From: Phytophthora sp. 'mugwort'
Taxonomy: Eukaryota > Oomycota > Peronosporomycetes > Peronosporales > Peronosporaceae
NCBI GenBank assembly: GCA_033558025.1
Contig: JAUCEF010000001.1
Location: 2,480,001 to 2,544,000 of the forward strand
Direction of reading: 5' to 3'
DNA: 64,000 nucleotides
Numbering within the stretch: position 1 is the first letter of the stretch; each line of letters opens with the position of its first letter. Below the pieces are notes generated by a model. The model had not been told where the DNA came from and made no database searches. It saw only the letters and a list, made by a program, of their open reading frames with translations. Both the position numbers and the translations under genes were made by a program. Shown one piece after another: positions 51,739-63,300 of this stretch.

Positions 51739-53384
51739 ATGCAGACGCTCGTGGAGGGGCAAACGCTACTGCACGACGGCCGCTATCGGTTCTTGCGCCG
51801 CATCGGCAGCGGCACCTTCGCCGTCATCATGCGGTGGGGACTTGCACTACGGCTCCGAAGTCTATAGAGAAACTGACCCTCTATCAACCTGTGCAGAGCA
51901 TTGGACGTGCGGCAGCAGCGCCACGTGGCCATCAAGTGCGTGCGCCAGCGAGAACTCAACGCGCTGGGCGAACGCGAGGCTGCAGCGCTGCGGCAAGTCA
52001 ACGAGCAGGACGCGGACGCAGCCTGTGCCGGTGCGTCCCCTAAGGTCAGATCTCCGCTATGTGTAACACTGACCTTCGCTCTCTGTCTGCGTGCCCGCCA
52101 GTGGTGCGTCTGCTGGAGACGTTCGAGGAGCAGGGCCACTTCTGCCTCGTGCTGGAGCTGCTGGGACTTCCCGTGCTGGACGTGGGGTGCTGGGGTCCGT
52201 GGCGTCAAGCGCCCGGCGGCGCTCGAGCCTCCAATTGGACGCTGCAGCTCATCAAACGGAAGCGCAGACGCTCATCATTGCCTCCTACTACTACTACTGA
52301 CGCCGCTGTCATCCAGTCACCTGAAGGACAGCAGAGACTGGAGACAGACCCTACAGGAGATACAACCGTATCGGCGCCGCCTCTTTCCTTAGTGGACGTG
52401 CGGCAGATGGCGGTGCATCTCTGCGGTGCGCTAGCATTTCTCCATGACCAAGGACTTATCCACGCGGACGTCAAACCAGAGAACGTGGTGCGCTCGAATG
52501 CGGAAGCTCCGCTAGGCTCATTGTCCTCCCTGTCGTTTTGCTCGTCGCCTGTGAAGTTGGTGGACTTTGGGAACTGCCTGGATGCGAACGAGCTGGCGGT
52601 ATACGCTGAAGAGCAGGCGAGTGGAGGCTTTGACGTGCAGACCGTCACTTATCGCGCTCCAGAGGTGGCTGCGGGGTTGTTGCTTTGCTCTGCCATGGAC
52701 ATGTGGTCGCTGGGCTGTCTGCTGCTCGAATGCGTGTCAGGGAAACCATTATTCACGCTGCCAGCTCTGGAGACGTCGGTGCGAGAGCGTGCTGATGTCA
52801 CAAAGTTCGAGAACGACGATCTTTTAACGCAGATTGAATCTGTAGTGACGAACCGAGTCGCGCTGGATGCAGCGTGCGCCCCGTATCGGTCTGCTGCTCG
52901 TTACCAAGAAAAGGATGCGACTCAAAGCAAACGTGCAGAGCTTCAGACCGAGCAGACGGCGTCGACATCATTGCAGGCTCGTTTAGAAGCTGCAGCTCCG
53001 GGGAATTACCAGTTTCACGACTTCATCTACAGTCTACTAAACGTGAATCCCGCCACGAGGGTCACAGCCAAGCGAGCGCTCTTTCACCCTTTCCTGCAAG
53101 CCTTTTTCCCGTTTGGCACGGTGTTTGCTCAGTCGAATGCTCATGAAGCCAAGAGCGAGCGTCACGCTACTGTCGAAGTGGTGCCCTCAGCAACGATAGC
53201 TAGCACGAAGCGTAAAGCGAAGCGATCAAGAGCGCGTGAAGAAGAAGCTTACGAGCAACCCAGTCGGGCACGACAGAAAAAGTCAGATGAAAGAGCGGCT
53301 TTGGCACGCTGCAAGGACTTACGCCAGGTTCTCAAAATCATACCACGTGACGTGTCTGGCCACTCTTCGCTGTCCCCGCGCTGA
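51739..53384 (+). CDS. CMGC-like (DYRK/HIPK-related) protein kinase
   Basis: Three exons: 51739-51833, 51897-52030, 52102-53384 (1512 nt, 503 residues). Introns are 63 bp (GTGGGG..TGCAG) and 71 bp (GTGCGT..GCCAG), both phase-consistent. The Gly loop is IGSGTFAVI (about 22-30), the ATP-binding Lys45 is in VAIK, the catalytic loop is HADVKPENVV (about 197-206), the Mg-binding DFG is at about 231 and the activation-segment end is TYRAPEV (about 259). HADVKPEN lacks the Arg of the common HRD motif, as in DYRK and HIPK relatives, and TYRAPE fits CMGC. Two inserts are unusual: a Ser/Thr/Lys-rich one between hinge and catalytic loop (about 118-170), and one near helix G-H. The basic C-terminal tail (KRKAKRSRAREEE) suggests nuclear entry. 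It converges on the AAA gene (49 bp). Confidence 0.83.
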
Positions 53385-53433
53385 CCTCCTACCTCTTTTG
53401 AAAGTCAAACGGGGTCTTCTATTAGCCAAACCG

Positions 53434-56399
53434 CTAGGCACCAGCATCGCATGTTGGCGGACTTCCGGAGTTCGAGTTTGCTGTAGCTGGGGTCGTGTAT
53501 GTTGGGGTTGCTTCAGCACGCTGGTCCCATGCGGCCTCAAAGTGCCTTAAGCCAACAGTCTTCGCCTTGATGTCTTCGCGAAGTGCGCGAAATGCAGCCT
53601 CCTTGCATACTGCTGCGATATCAGCTCCCGTGAACGTGCGAGAACTGTCAGTCACAAGCACAACTGTGGTCAGTTGAGTGTGGATCGTAAGCAAATGCAA
53701 TAGCTAAATCTACTCTACCCTCTGGGTCGCGCAGCAATTGCTTGGATGTTGACATCATCGGCCAGCGGCATTTTTCGGGTGTAAAGAGCAAGAATGTCCT
53801 AAACAAATCATACACAAGCAGAAACCCGTTAAATCAAAGACACCAGCACGTTTGTGAAGGTGCAAATGTTCCCGTACCTGAATATCTTCTTGTGTCGGGA
53901 ATCCCAGCTCGACAGTCTTGTCAATTCGGCCTGGACGAACGAGAGCCGGATCTAGCGCGTCTTTCCGATTTGTCGCTGCCACCACGAGGACGCCGTCGCT
54001 ATCCGCTGCAGTTGACACCTTAGTATGTGAGACTGATGATGCCGTTACGCGCTGCGAGCCCACGCCGTCCATCTCGTTGAGAAAAGTGGAAAGTACTCGT
54101 GCGTAGACTCCCCCGCCACTGCTTCCTCCGTCGCCCTCACCGAACGAACGCTTGTGGGCAATAGAATCAAACTCGTCGAAGAATAAAATGCAGGGTGAAG
54201 CTGCACGTGCTCGAGCTACGCATAGATAAATTACCCACAAAGCATTAGTCAGCATACGACTGCTATCCTCAAAAAACTGCGTCAAATAGACTGCTGCGCT
54301 ACTTACCAAAGAGCTGACGCACTCCCTTTTCACTGTCACCGAAATACTTGGAGAGCAACTCGGATGACTGCAATAAAACAATCAGCGCATGGTTAGTAAC
54401 ACAAAGCTAATGTTATAAAACTTTTTTTTTTAACTGTGCACGTACTTTTACAGAAACAAAGTTCACCTGAGCTTGAGCTGCAAGTGTCTGTACGAGCAAT
54501 GTCTTCCCACAACCTGATGGACCGGATAGCAAGATTCCTGATGCGTTGGAAACCCCTAAGCGCTGTCAAGATAATTGTTAGTAGAATTATAGTGGAATAA
54601 AGAGAATAAATACTCCATGTGGGCGGCAATGGTGAACGCACGTTCATCGCGGCGGTCGGGTGGAACTTCCAAGAAACAAAGTCGAAAAGTTGTTTTTGAA
54701 CGGCAGTATAGCCAACGAACGCGAGCTTCCCGTCCATCGGCGCACCAGGTGATGCCACATTCAATTCCCGAAGTTGCGATGGTTTGACCTGCTGTTGGGC
54801 ACGCAAAAGCTCGGTCCATCCGATTGATGGCGTCATCGGCCCACCGTCATTAAGTGATTGAGCGTGCGCTTGTGCAGCCGCGTTTCGGCAGATACGCTCC
54901 AGGTCTTTCGCCACGTAGCCTCCAGTTAATACTGCCAGTCGCGAGGCTAAACGTTCAGCATTGTTGTCAACAAGACCGTCTTCTTCGCTACGTAATGGCA
55001 GCCCGGTGAGATGTCGTGCCAAGATCTCGCGGCGGGACCGCTCAGTGGGAACGACCAGGTCCAGTATCTTGCCAAACCGCCCAGTACGCTTGGCAGCAAG
55101 GGGCACATTTACGTCAGCACTCGTGGTCGTTCCAACAACAACCAGGTGTAAGTTACGCGCGCTGAGCTCATCAATCAAACGCAGTAACGCACTCCCAAGC
55201 TGTGGAAGTTGGATGTCCGAGCCATCAGCAGTTTGACCGTCCGCCGACTGGAAAAGTGCGTCCAAGTCGTCAATAAGCACAACTCCACCATACGAAGACG
55301 CTGCTTGATCGGTCTCACGATCACTTAGTGATCCTAGTTCTGGAAAACGCTGTTCCAGCTCATAAGTCAAATACTCGTAAGCTGTGGGGTAAGCTGGACT
55401 TTCCGCTCCCATCACGAGCGACATACCGTCGACTCGCCATGTTACAATCTTCTCACGCACTAGCTCACGCTGCAGAGCCACCAAGGCCAGTGACTTTCCC
55501 ACACCACTGACACCCGAGAGAAGCACTCCATGCGAACCAATCTGCTCCATTTCCACGTCATTTTCCAGGCTTTTCTGTCCACACTTCAACACAAGCGCGA
55601 GGTTGAGCAGCACGTCTTGCACAAATGTGGTGTATCCTGCAAAGCCAGTCCGCCACAGTCGAGCTTTCAGCTCGCTTTCATACGATGAGCCAGTTGTTCC
55701 ACTGGGATCCTCCTCTTTAATGCTCAGTGCCGCAACCTGCTCTGTCGGCTCTGTCTCTTCACTCCATCCCTTAACAAAAATCTGCATTTTCCTCTCGCTT
55801 GTCTCTCTATTCTTGTCCACTGTAATGATCTGGAAGATGTACGTGCTCCCCAGCAGCTCCACGGGCACGAGTTGACCCTCTTGCGGTGCTCGGAGCGTTC
55901 CTGTAGCGCACAACTGACGTCGAACTACTGCCTCTAGGTCGATCTGTCTCTGTCGAACGCTCTCGGGCAATAGGTCGACACGTGAGTCGCCCAGCTCCAG
56001 GCCAAAACTGTCGCTGCTGGAAGTCGCGACGGGCGGGAACTTGGTCCTCAGACTAAGCGCCAGTCGCCAAGTGGCGGACACGTGTGCAGTCAGTAGGACC
56101 TTCTCAAGCGTTACAAAAGCGTCCTCCAATTGTCCACTAATGTCCAACGCCCATGCATGCAACTGGATGCGTCCCCCTCCAAGGATTGCGCTGGCACCAG
56201 AAGAGTTGGATGACAGACGGCGGTCGATGACGCACTCTAGTACGAGAACAACGAGCTGTGGCACGTCAAAGTGCAGGCGCACCAGATCCAGCTGCTTGAT
56301 GGAGTGCAGCGCTGCGTCCTCGTAGGAAATCAGTACCTGATGTGACTGAAGCAGCGCGCTAGTGGCGTCGCCGTTGCGTGCGCGAGCCTTCCAAGGCAT
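53434..56399 (-). CDS. Tandem AAA+ ATPase, PEX1/PEX6/AFG2 group
   Basis: Six exons: complement 56399-54642, 54562-54446, 54367-54307, 54215-53878, 53798-53719, 53644-53434 (2565 nt, 854 residues). All five introns (74-91 bp) keep phase. The N-terminal 260 residues are not clearly assignable, with a Cdc48-N-like part ([27 protein letters not shown]). AAA domain D1 (about 285-500) has Walker A GVSGVGKS but Walker B LIDDLDAL, with Asp for the catalytic Glu, so D1 is probably weak or inactive. D2 (about 590-800) is complete: GPSGCGKT (600-607), [19 protein letters not shown] pore/linker region, [11 protein letters not shown] (655-665), [19 protein letters not shown] degenerate D1 with Walker B DD and D2 FFDEF fits PEX1 (peroxisomal receptor export), but length is closer to AFG2/SPATA5. 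Confidence 0.8.
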
Positions 56400-56599
56400 G
56401 ACCAGTGCCTTATGACGAACCGTCCGATTTATAAATAATGGGTGTTTTCTTACATTAAAATACAGTAACTCGCACCGTTAATATCGTTCAATCTTTCAAC
56501 GTTGCTACACTTTTCCGCATGCCGTATTCCAAGGTTTCTGGTGGTGACCAGGTTACTACTCTAGATCTCCTTATTCAGAGTGCAAAAAGGAGAGAGGAA

Positions 56600-59500
56600 C
56601 AGATTGTCTATTTACATTTTTCATGTGCAAGATATCTGGAATTTCCTGAGCCAGGTGATAAGCACCGGTGGCCTTCGCTCCGGTAGCTTGCGTGGCTAGA
56701 CCCCGCTCTCGGTGCGACCCCTCTTGGTTCCTGTTGAAGAAATTTAAGGCAGGCGTGAAGCCTCACTTCCTCAATTTTTTATTTGGGACGCCGATGGTCT
56801 CGTTTTGCAATCGCTCGGATTTGTCGGATTGTGGCCTCCCAATAGATATTATCACTGCCCTGCTCGGTCAGCTGAGCACCTCGGATACTACGCCATTCCT
56901 TGTCATCCACATATGTGTTTGGAATATTGTGCTACCGATTCTCCACACTCTGTTCCATTCTTCCTCGAAGTCGTCTTCGTCCTCCGGGTATCTCTCACTG
57001 AGTTCCATCACTCGCGTCCTCGACATAGGTGGCGGTCGCCGGCTCAAGCAGTACTTTTTGAACTCTGGGGGTCTCTCTGGAGGCCATCTCTCCCCCTTCC
57101 ATTGCGAGACGAATTTGATCCGGCACACTGCTGCACATGAACTTCCTAGAGCAGGTGAGTAGTTGTCTCTGTCTGTCCAGCATAGTTGTTAAGCTTAGGA
57201 CATTCTCTGTTTGAACAGTGAAGCTGTTTGTCGCCTTCCGATAGCTGGTTCACACTTGAAACTCGGTTAGCCCGTTGTCGTGGATCCAGATTTGCTACGG
57301 GGTTTGATCCAAGGCTGCGGTCTCGCGTATATCGCTGGAATGGTTGTTTCTTCAATGCCTGACTAATGTGCTGATTCAGCACGTTTTCCGATATGCCCTA
57401 TGGGAACTTGTGGATCTCCGGATTTGCCTCGAATACAAGCCGTCTCGTCTACCTTTATACTCTTGGCTTCCCCCGACCCCGCCTCCAAGCGCTTCCAGTG
57501 GATGCCATTTTCAGCTTGCTCGAACCGGACCTGCAGATTGTTTTCTTCCTTGTCGTTTCTAGTTGGGGTTCCTATGATTTGCTTATTTAATAGTTTTTTG
57601 GCATTCGTAACCGCCATTGTCTCGCATCGGTTGCCAGAGCTTCAACCGGGGTTTTGCGCTCAATTCGCCTCCTATCGGAATTGTTGGCGCTGCTAGGAGC
57701 ACCGGTGCCGCCCACCTGTGCCGTTTCTTCTCCGTGTGATGTTGACCCTATTCCTGATGTCCTGGGAAACGCATGATGTACTCCCCATGGTAAGTGCTCT
57801 GAACGCGGAAGTCAGCCATCTTGACGTCCGGAATTATGTTGTAACTGGTTGTGTTTAGCATTCGTCCGTGGTCGTCCCGAATCCACGGGTTATTACTCCA
57901 TCGAAAAGTCGCCCAGAAGCTGTCTATTTCCGATCTTCTCTCTTCTTGATTTCGATTAACTACTGCTGTGCCAGCGCACACTGGAAAGACAGCCCCGAGA
58001 GAAGTCACCATTAGGGACAATCCCCGTACAACCACCGGACCAGAAGGAACCGGCGTTGCTAACCAAGCTCAGGATCAATCAGACATCTAGTCGCCGACAA
58101 AGGTCAAATAGAATAGTTTGCCCCCCCCCCCCCCTTCTTGATTCCGATTGTTCGTCGAAAGTGGTCGAGCAAAGATTATGCTCTCTCTGCCTTCCCACCA
58201 ACCACTTGATGCTTCAGCCGCTGATGCTGCTTCTGAGCAATCCGTCCACTCAACCGCCGGCGCTGATCCACTGTTGGTGTCAACCACTCGCCGAGCTCTT
58301 GCTGTAATCGCGCTCCTACTCGTTGAGAGCGGTTCGGCTGTCGCTTTGGTTTTTCGCGTGGCGTTATGCTCCCCATGTTTTGCTCGGTCGACGATGTCGA
58401 TGCCCCTCACAAGGCCCATGCCCGCCATACCGCGAAGTACACATCAGATGTGATTCTGACGTCTGCGCCAGTCATTGTATGGCGTGCTTGGTTGCTGTGT
58501 TTTGATGGCAATTTCGACTGAAATAGTCCTATCCCTCCAGCCTGCTTCGAAGTTACGACAACGACGGATTCAGCTTGTGCCTGCAGACTGTCGAGTCTGT
58601 GGCTCTATGCCAAAGGAATCGCTTGTAGAGCTCGATTTTCTTTCTCCGCCCACTGGGGCATTTCAAATGCTGCCGCTGTGAACAATATCGCTGGTAGCAC
58701 GATTGTGTTCACTATCAGCACTCGGTTCTCCACAGTGGTCGCTATCGTTGTCGTCGCGAGGAGCCGCCGCCGGACTTTTTGAATTCAGGCCGCCCAGTTA
58801 TGATTTCCCATCGCTCCAGCCCCTACTTCATATCTTAGATACCGAATGGTGTCTGGTTCATGCAGTACTGAGATTCCGGCTTGTTGCTTCACTTTATTCG
58901 CTTTATTCAGAAAGACCATCTTGCTCTGTGCAGGTTGCATGTGATAGTTTTCCGAACTGCTGTACGATTTCCATTGCTCTGGGTACTTGCTGTGCCCGCG
59001 CCAGAAACATTGTCGAGTCATCGACGAACGCTGAAAATTCGTGCGTCTTCTCCTGTATTCGTGGGACTGGAAGTCCTTGAAGATCATCCGCCTGGTGGAT
59101 AGTCAGGCTAGTATTTCTGCCGCGAGGAGAAAGAGGAGCGGCGCCAATGGACTCCCTTGACGAATTCCTGACTCATCTCGATCGCTTCCGATTAATCCCC
59201 ATTTACCGATAATCGTGCCGTCGTTCCGGTGTGCATGCGGCGAATGAGTTCAACGAATTTCCCTGTCAAACCCGAACCGTTTGAAGGTCTCGTAGATAAA
59301 TTTCCGATCTACCGTGTCGTAGGAGTTTTTGAAATCTAGCAGCATGATGACCCGACTCGCTGCTGCGAGAAGCTCTGTGGTTTCCGCGGCGGTTGTCAAT
59401 CGCGCTAGCATCATCATAACTGTTTTCTGCATTTACCTTCCTCTGACAAAGCCTTGCTGCGTGCGGCCTATGAGCGTGGGGATAATTCTTTGCAGTCGCG

Positions 59501-60300
59501 TTGCCAGTACCTTTATGAAAATCTTATAGCTTGTTTGAAGTAACAAAATTGACCGGCAGTCCATTGCGTCGTCGGAGTCGCCCTTCTTACGCAACGGGAT
59601 GATTAACGCCTCGAAGGAGAGGGCGGCATGTCTGCTCCAATCCGTATCGCGTTGCTCACTCTTACGAGCACTGATACCATTAGCATCTTTGTAAAAGTCG
59701 TTATTGAACCCATCGGGTCCAGCAGCTTTATGTCGGTCAAGTCTGTCACTGCCTGAAGCACCTCAGCTTCCGTGTTTTCCGCCATTAGTATTGCGTCTTT
59801 CCTGTTCATCTAGCAGCTTCTCGCTAGGGAGCTCGACGGATTTTGTGAACTCCCGGAAAGGTCGTCGAAGTCAATTCCATGTGGCTGCGGTCTAGGATGG
59901 GGACATGCAGATGCCACTTTGTCTGCTATTGTCATGTTTTAACGAAATGCCGGCCCATGAGTGTGGCGAATTGCTGTTACTTGTTGGTGCTGTTCCCAAT
60001 CCGAGACTCGTTTGTAGTTCCACCTCAATCTGTCCGCCGTTCGCTCCATTTTTTCGCCCAAGCGCACGAAGTGTTCCTCTTGCCAATCCTCTATGTTGAC
60101 GTTGATCGGCTTCTTCCTCATTTGGAGGTGATCACGTTCACGCGCCCCCAATTTGTAATTTGTAATGAATTTTCCTTGCGCTGCGCTTTCTTCCTCTTCG
60201 CCGCGCGGATGCATCGCGTGCGCTCTTTTACCTCTGTGTGGTATTGCAGCACACACAAATTCGTCAGATGTTGTTACTTAGGCAAGATTCACAACAATAG
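56600..60300 (-). pseudogene. LINE (non-LTR retrotransposon) relic, 5'-truncated
   Basis: Read right to left: a pre-RT linker (about 60256-59950; EDWQEEHFVRLGEKMERTA), RT motif KAAGPDGFNNDFYKDAN (about 59735-59685), KIFIKVLATRLQRIIPTLI with GFVRGRQ (about 59530-59440), VIMLLDFKNSYDTVDRKFI (about 59355-59300), RQGSPLAPLLFLLAAEILA (about 59165-59108), the catalytic FVDDST (about 59035-59015), AQSKMVFLNKANKVKQQAG (about 58935-58880), then a C-terminal region with C..C..HLLWKF (about 57230-57130). Frames change repeatedly and stops occur, so it is inactive. The endonuclease domain is not seen upstream of 60300, fitting 5' truncation. A run of 14 C at 58121-58134 is one likely break point. Confidence 0.8.
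58121..58134 (+). repeat. Poly-C run in the LINE relic
   Basis: Fourteen consecutive C. Seen directly. A similar run of 13 C lies at 62456-62468. Confidence 0.9.
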
Positions 60301-63300
60301 CCAAGCTAGTCGGTCCTTGTTGGCCTGCGCTGGGTTGCCCCTTTCGGTTTGGCCCTTTCGGTACAGTGGTGTCTCGCTTCCGCCGAGACCAAGTGCTCCA
60401 ATCCAATCAATACACGGAGGTCAGCTGAGCTGACTGTCCCGTTGTGTCCTCCAGCGGACGACGGCGCGTTAGCTCTTTGACGGGTCGCCGAGAGCATAGG
60501 CTTCTCGGCTAAAAGTATTACGTTATCCGGACTGTACGGCGTGCCGGCCCGCTGAGTTCGGCAGGACTTGTTCCTTCGCGTTTGGCGTGACACGCTTTTC
60601 CCCGGGTCGACCTAGTTCTCTTGACGCTACCAGTCAACACCCTACAAGCTATGCCTCTCGAGTGTCAACGGTAACTATAATCCAGCCCGTGCCGTACAGT
60701 GTACATTGTCTTGGACTTGGAAGGAGTTACTCTGTTATTATTTATCTCCCTGGAGCCCCCAAGGGGCTCCTCCTATTGCTAACTATGTTATACAGATATT
60801 AAGTTACTGAAGTGTGGTCGGCTCTCAACCGACCCTTTGCAAAGCTCTCAATGCACCACCCAAACTCAACGACCGGCTGGGTTCATCCAGTCGAGTAGCC
60901 GAGTTGCTAACTGACTTCGTACTCAGCAAGCAGTACCGGGACCGCTGCTTACGTGCGATATGTGAACCACTTCGTCTGGCGTGCACTACACCACAACTGC
61001 CCCGGCCATGCTACGACCCGAGCTGGCAAGTGGCTTGGCCAAAGTGGTGCGTCGCCATCTGTCAAGATTACCGCATTCACTCTCGACTTTCCCGACGCTG
61101 GGCCTCCGACTGTTCCCACTCACGCACCGCGTCGCTGATTTCACGCCTTCTCTACGAACTGGTAATCTTCTGTGGGTTACTTACTCGGCTCGACTTCCTG
61201 CTGACTTGCCTCCGTGTGTACTGGTAATCCAATGGATAAGAAGACTTCTCCTGCCCCACCAGAGCTCGCAACTTGAGGCGGTCGCCTTATTCTCCCTCGG
61301 GAGAATAATTCGCCGGTATCGCCTAGCTCACCGACGGCTCAATGCAACCACCGCGCCGACTGTAATGCTGGAACGACTCCGATACTGCTCAATCTCTTGC
61401 TCGGGGGTCTGGAGGATCGTCTGAGTCAGCTGAGACTGCCACTGGTAGGCACGCCTCTCAGCCGACTTCTTCCGAGCCCGCTCGCACGACTCCTCTGGTA
61501 AGCCCAACTCCTGGATCGTTGAGTTCACCGAGTTCAGTCCATACACATTCATCCATCCCTTCTGTCTACAGGATACCCCATTCGATCGTTCCTGAATTTC
61601 CTTCCCGGCAGCTTAACGGACAGGGCATCCTCCATCACTGTCGCATCCGGTCCTCGGTTCCCCGAAGCTTGTCTCCTTGAGAAACCAGAGGATCTCGACT
61701 ACATCTTCGAGGCAGTATCGCCCAACTCCGAGATCATCCATCGGACCCTCTTTCACGACCAGTCGCCACACGTTAACGCCCAAGTCAATTTTTCGGGTTC
61801 GAGATGGCGACGACTCGGCTTTTCCTCTCGCCGAGTCTCGTCCTCCTCGCCAACGCCTGGATGAAAACCAAGCATTGAAACCGATTCCGCCAAGCTTGGA
61901 CTCTCTGCTAAGCGATTCCCAAGGATATCATCCATATCCTAGTACGCCCCCCGTGGACAGCGACGTTTATTTGCCACGTTCGTCGCCTTCGCCGAGTCCT
62001 CCACGCGCCATTCCGCCGCCTGGTTTTCGCCAGGACGGACTCATGGAGACTGGGATACCTCCGATTCCATCAACTGAGTTTTCACCGACTCAGATTCTTG
62101 TCGACAAGGAATCTCAGATGACACACCGGAGTCAGCGGGATCTCATTACGCTGAGCCCGAGAACTCAGCTGACGTCGAAGTTCCGACTCCAACCGTTCTA
62201 GCTGATCTCTGGATGCTACTTCAAGACCAGGAACGTATTCGTTCTGCGGAAGAGCTCGAGCGGGCTCAGCTGATGTCGTATACTCTTCTTCGACCTCAGC
62301 TTCCTGATAACTGGCATCACCGGAGTAATCTTTTGGCTGCCCGTTCGCCAACCGAGATGTTGTCATTGCTCCAAGTTGGTTCTTCCACTCAGCCGAGTTC
62401 TTCTGAGAAGTTATCTCAGCTTCGGCATGATGTGACTCGGCTGCACCGCGAAATGCCCCCCCCCCCCCTGAGGTTGGATACAGCTTTGGCGTCAACGGTT
62501 CGGCTGGAAGAGAATTTCTGCGGTGATTCGTGAGCGAGACAAGTGCAAAAATCGTCCAGCATGGACACTACTCTGCTGACTTCCTTTCGTCCCACCACCT
62601 GTCGACTGGAGATGGAGAAGAGGAGATCAACTCGGCTGGCGAATTGCCATACTGACGCCATCCCATAACATGTAGACGGGCACTATCCCTTGATCAAGGA
62701 TCGAAACACGGATGTCCATCGCCTTACCGATCCGCTTGCGGAACGTATTGTGTTTTACAATGCCTTAAAGGCTTTGCCGGATACTTATTTCCGGCGTTTT
62801 TAAGAGGCAGACAGTTTTGGCGACTTCTTGCAACGATGAGCTGAGTCTCCGGTTGGCACGTGAGACGATTGAGGAGCAGAAGCGTACGATTACCCGCCTC
62901 AAGAACATCCTCCGCTATCGGTCAAAGATCGGTAGCGGATCCCGAGGTGGCGGTGGCAGCGGCTGCTGGTCTTGATGCTTCTGGTCTGACTCCTAGCGAT
63001 CTCAGCTTGAACCCCGCCTGTGCCGACTTCTCGAAGTCCGCTGGCCTGAGCTCGCCCTGGTGCAGTCAGATGAACCTCGTGAAGTTACCTTGCGAAGTGT
63101 TGTTTGGTTGGATCCTCATCCGTTTCTACTTCCCCGCTTCGTCCGAGATCTGTGACTGCATCCAAACCCAAGTCCCACTCAACACTTCCATCAGGCTCTT
63201 CAGGTTCATCTCTCCCGGTTTCTGTTGGACGTCGGGTTCGTTGCGTGTGCTTTGGATTTACCTCCTCCTCCACGCATCAAGATTTCAAACTTGAAGCCGA

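Noticed and set aside
61328..62495. Minus-strand frames opposite the Ser/Pro-rich stretch
   Set aside because: They look protein-like (many Glu/Arg/Gly) but are expected as the antisense of Ser/Pro-rich codons; strand could not be decided firmly.
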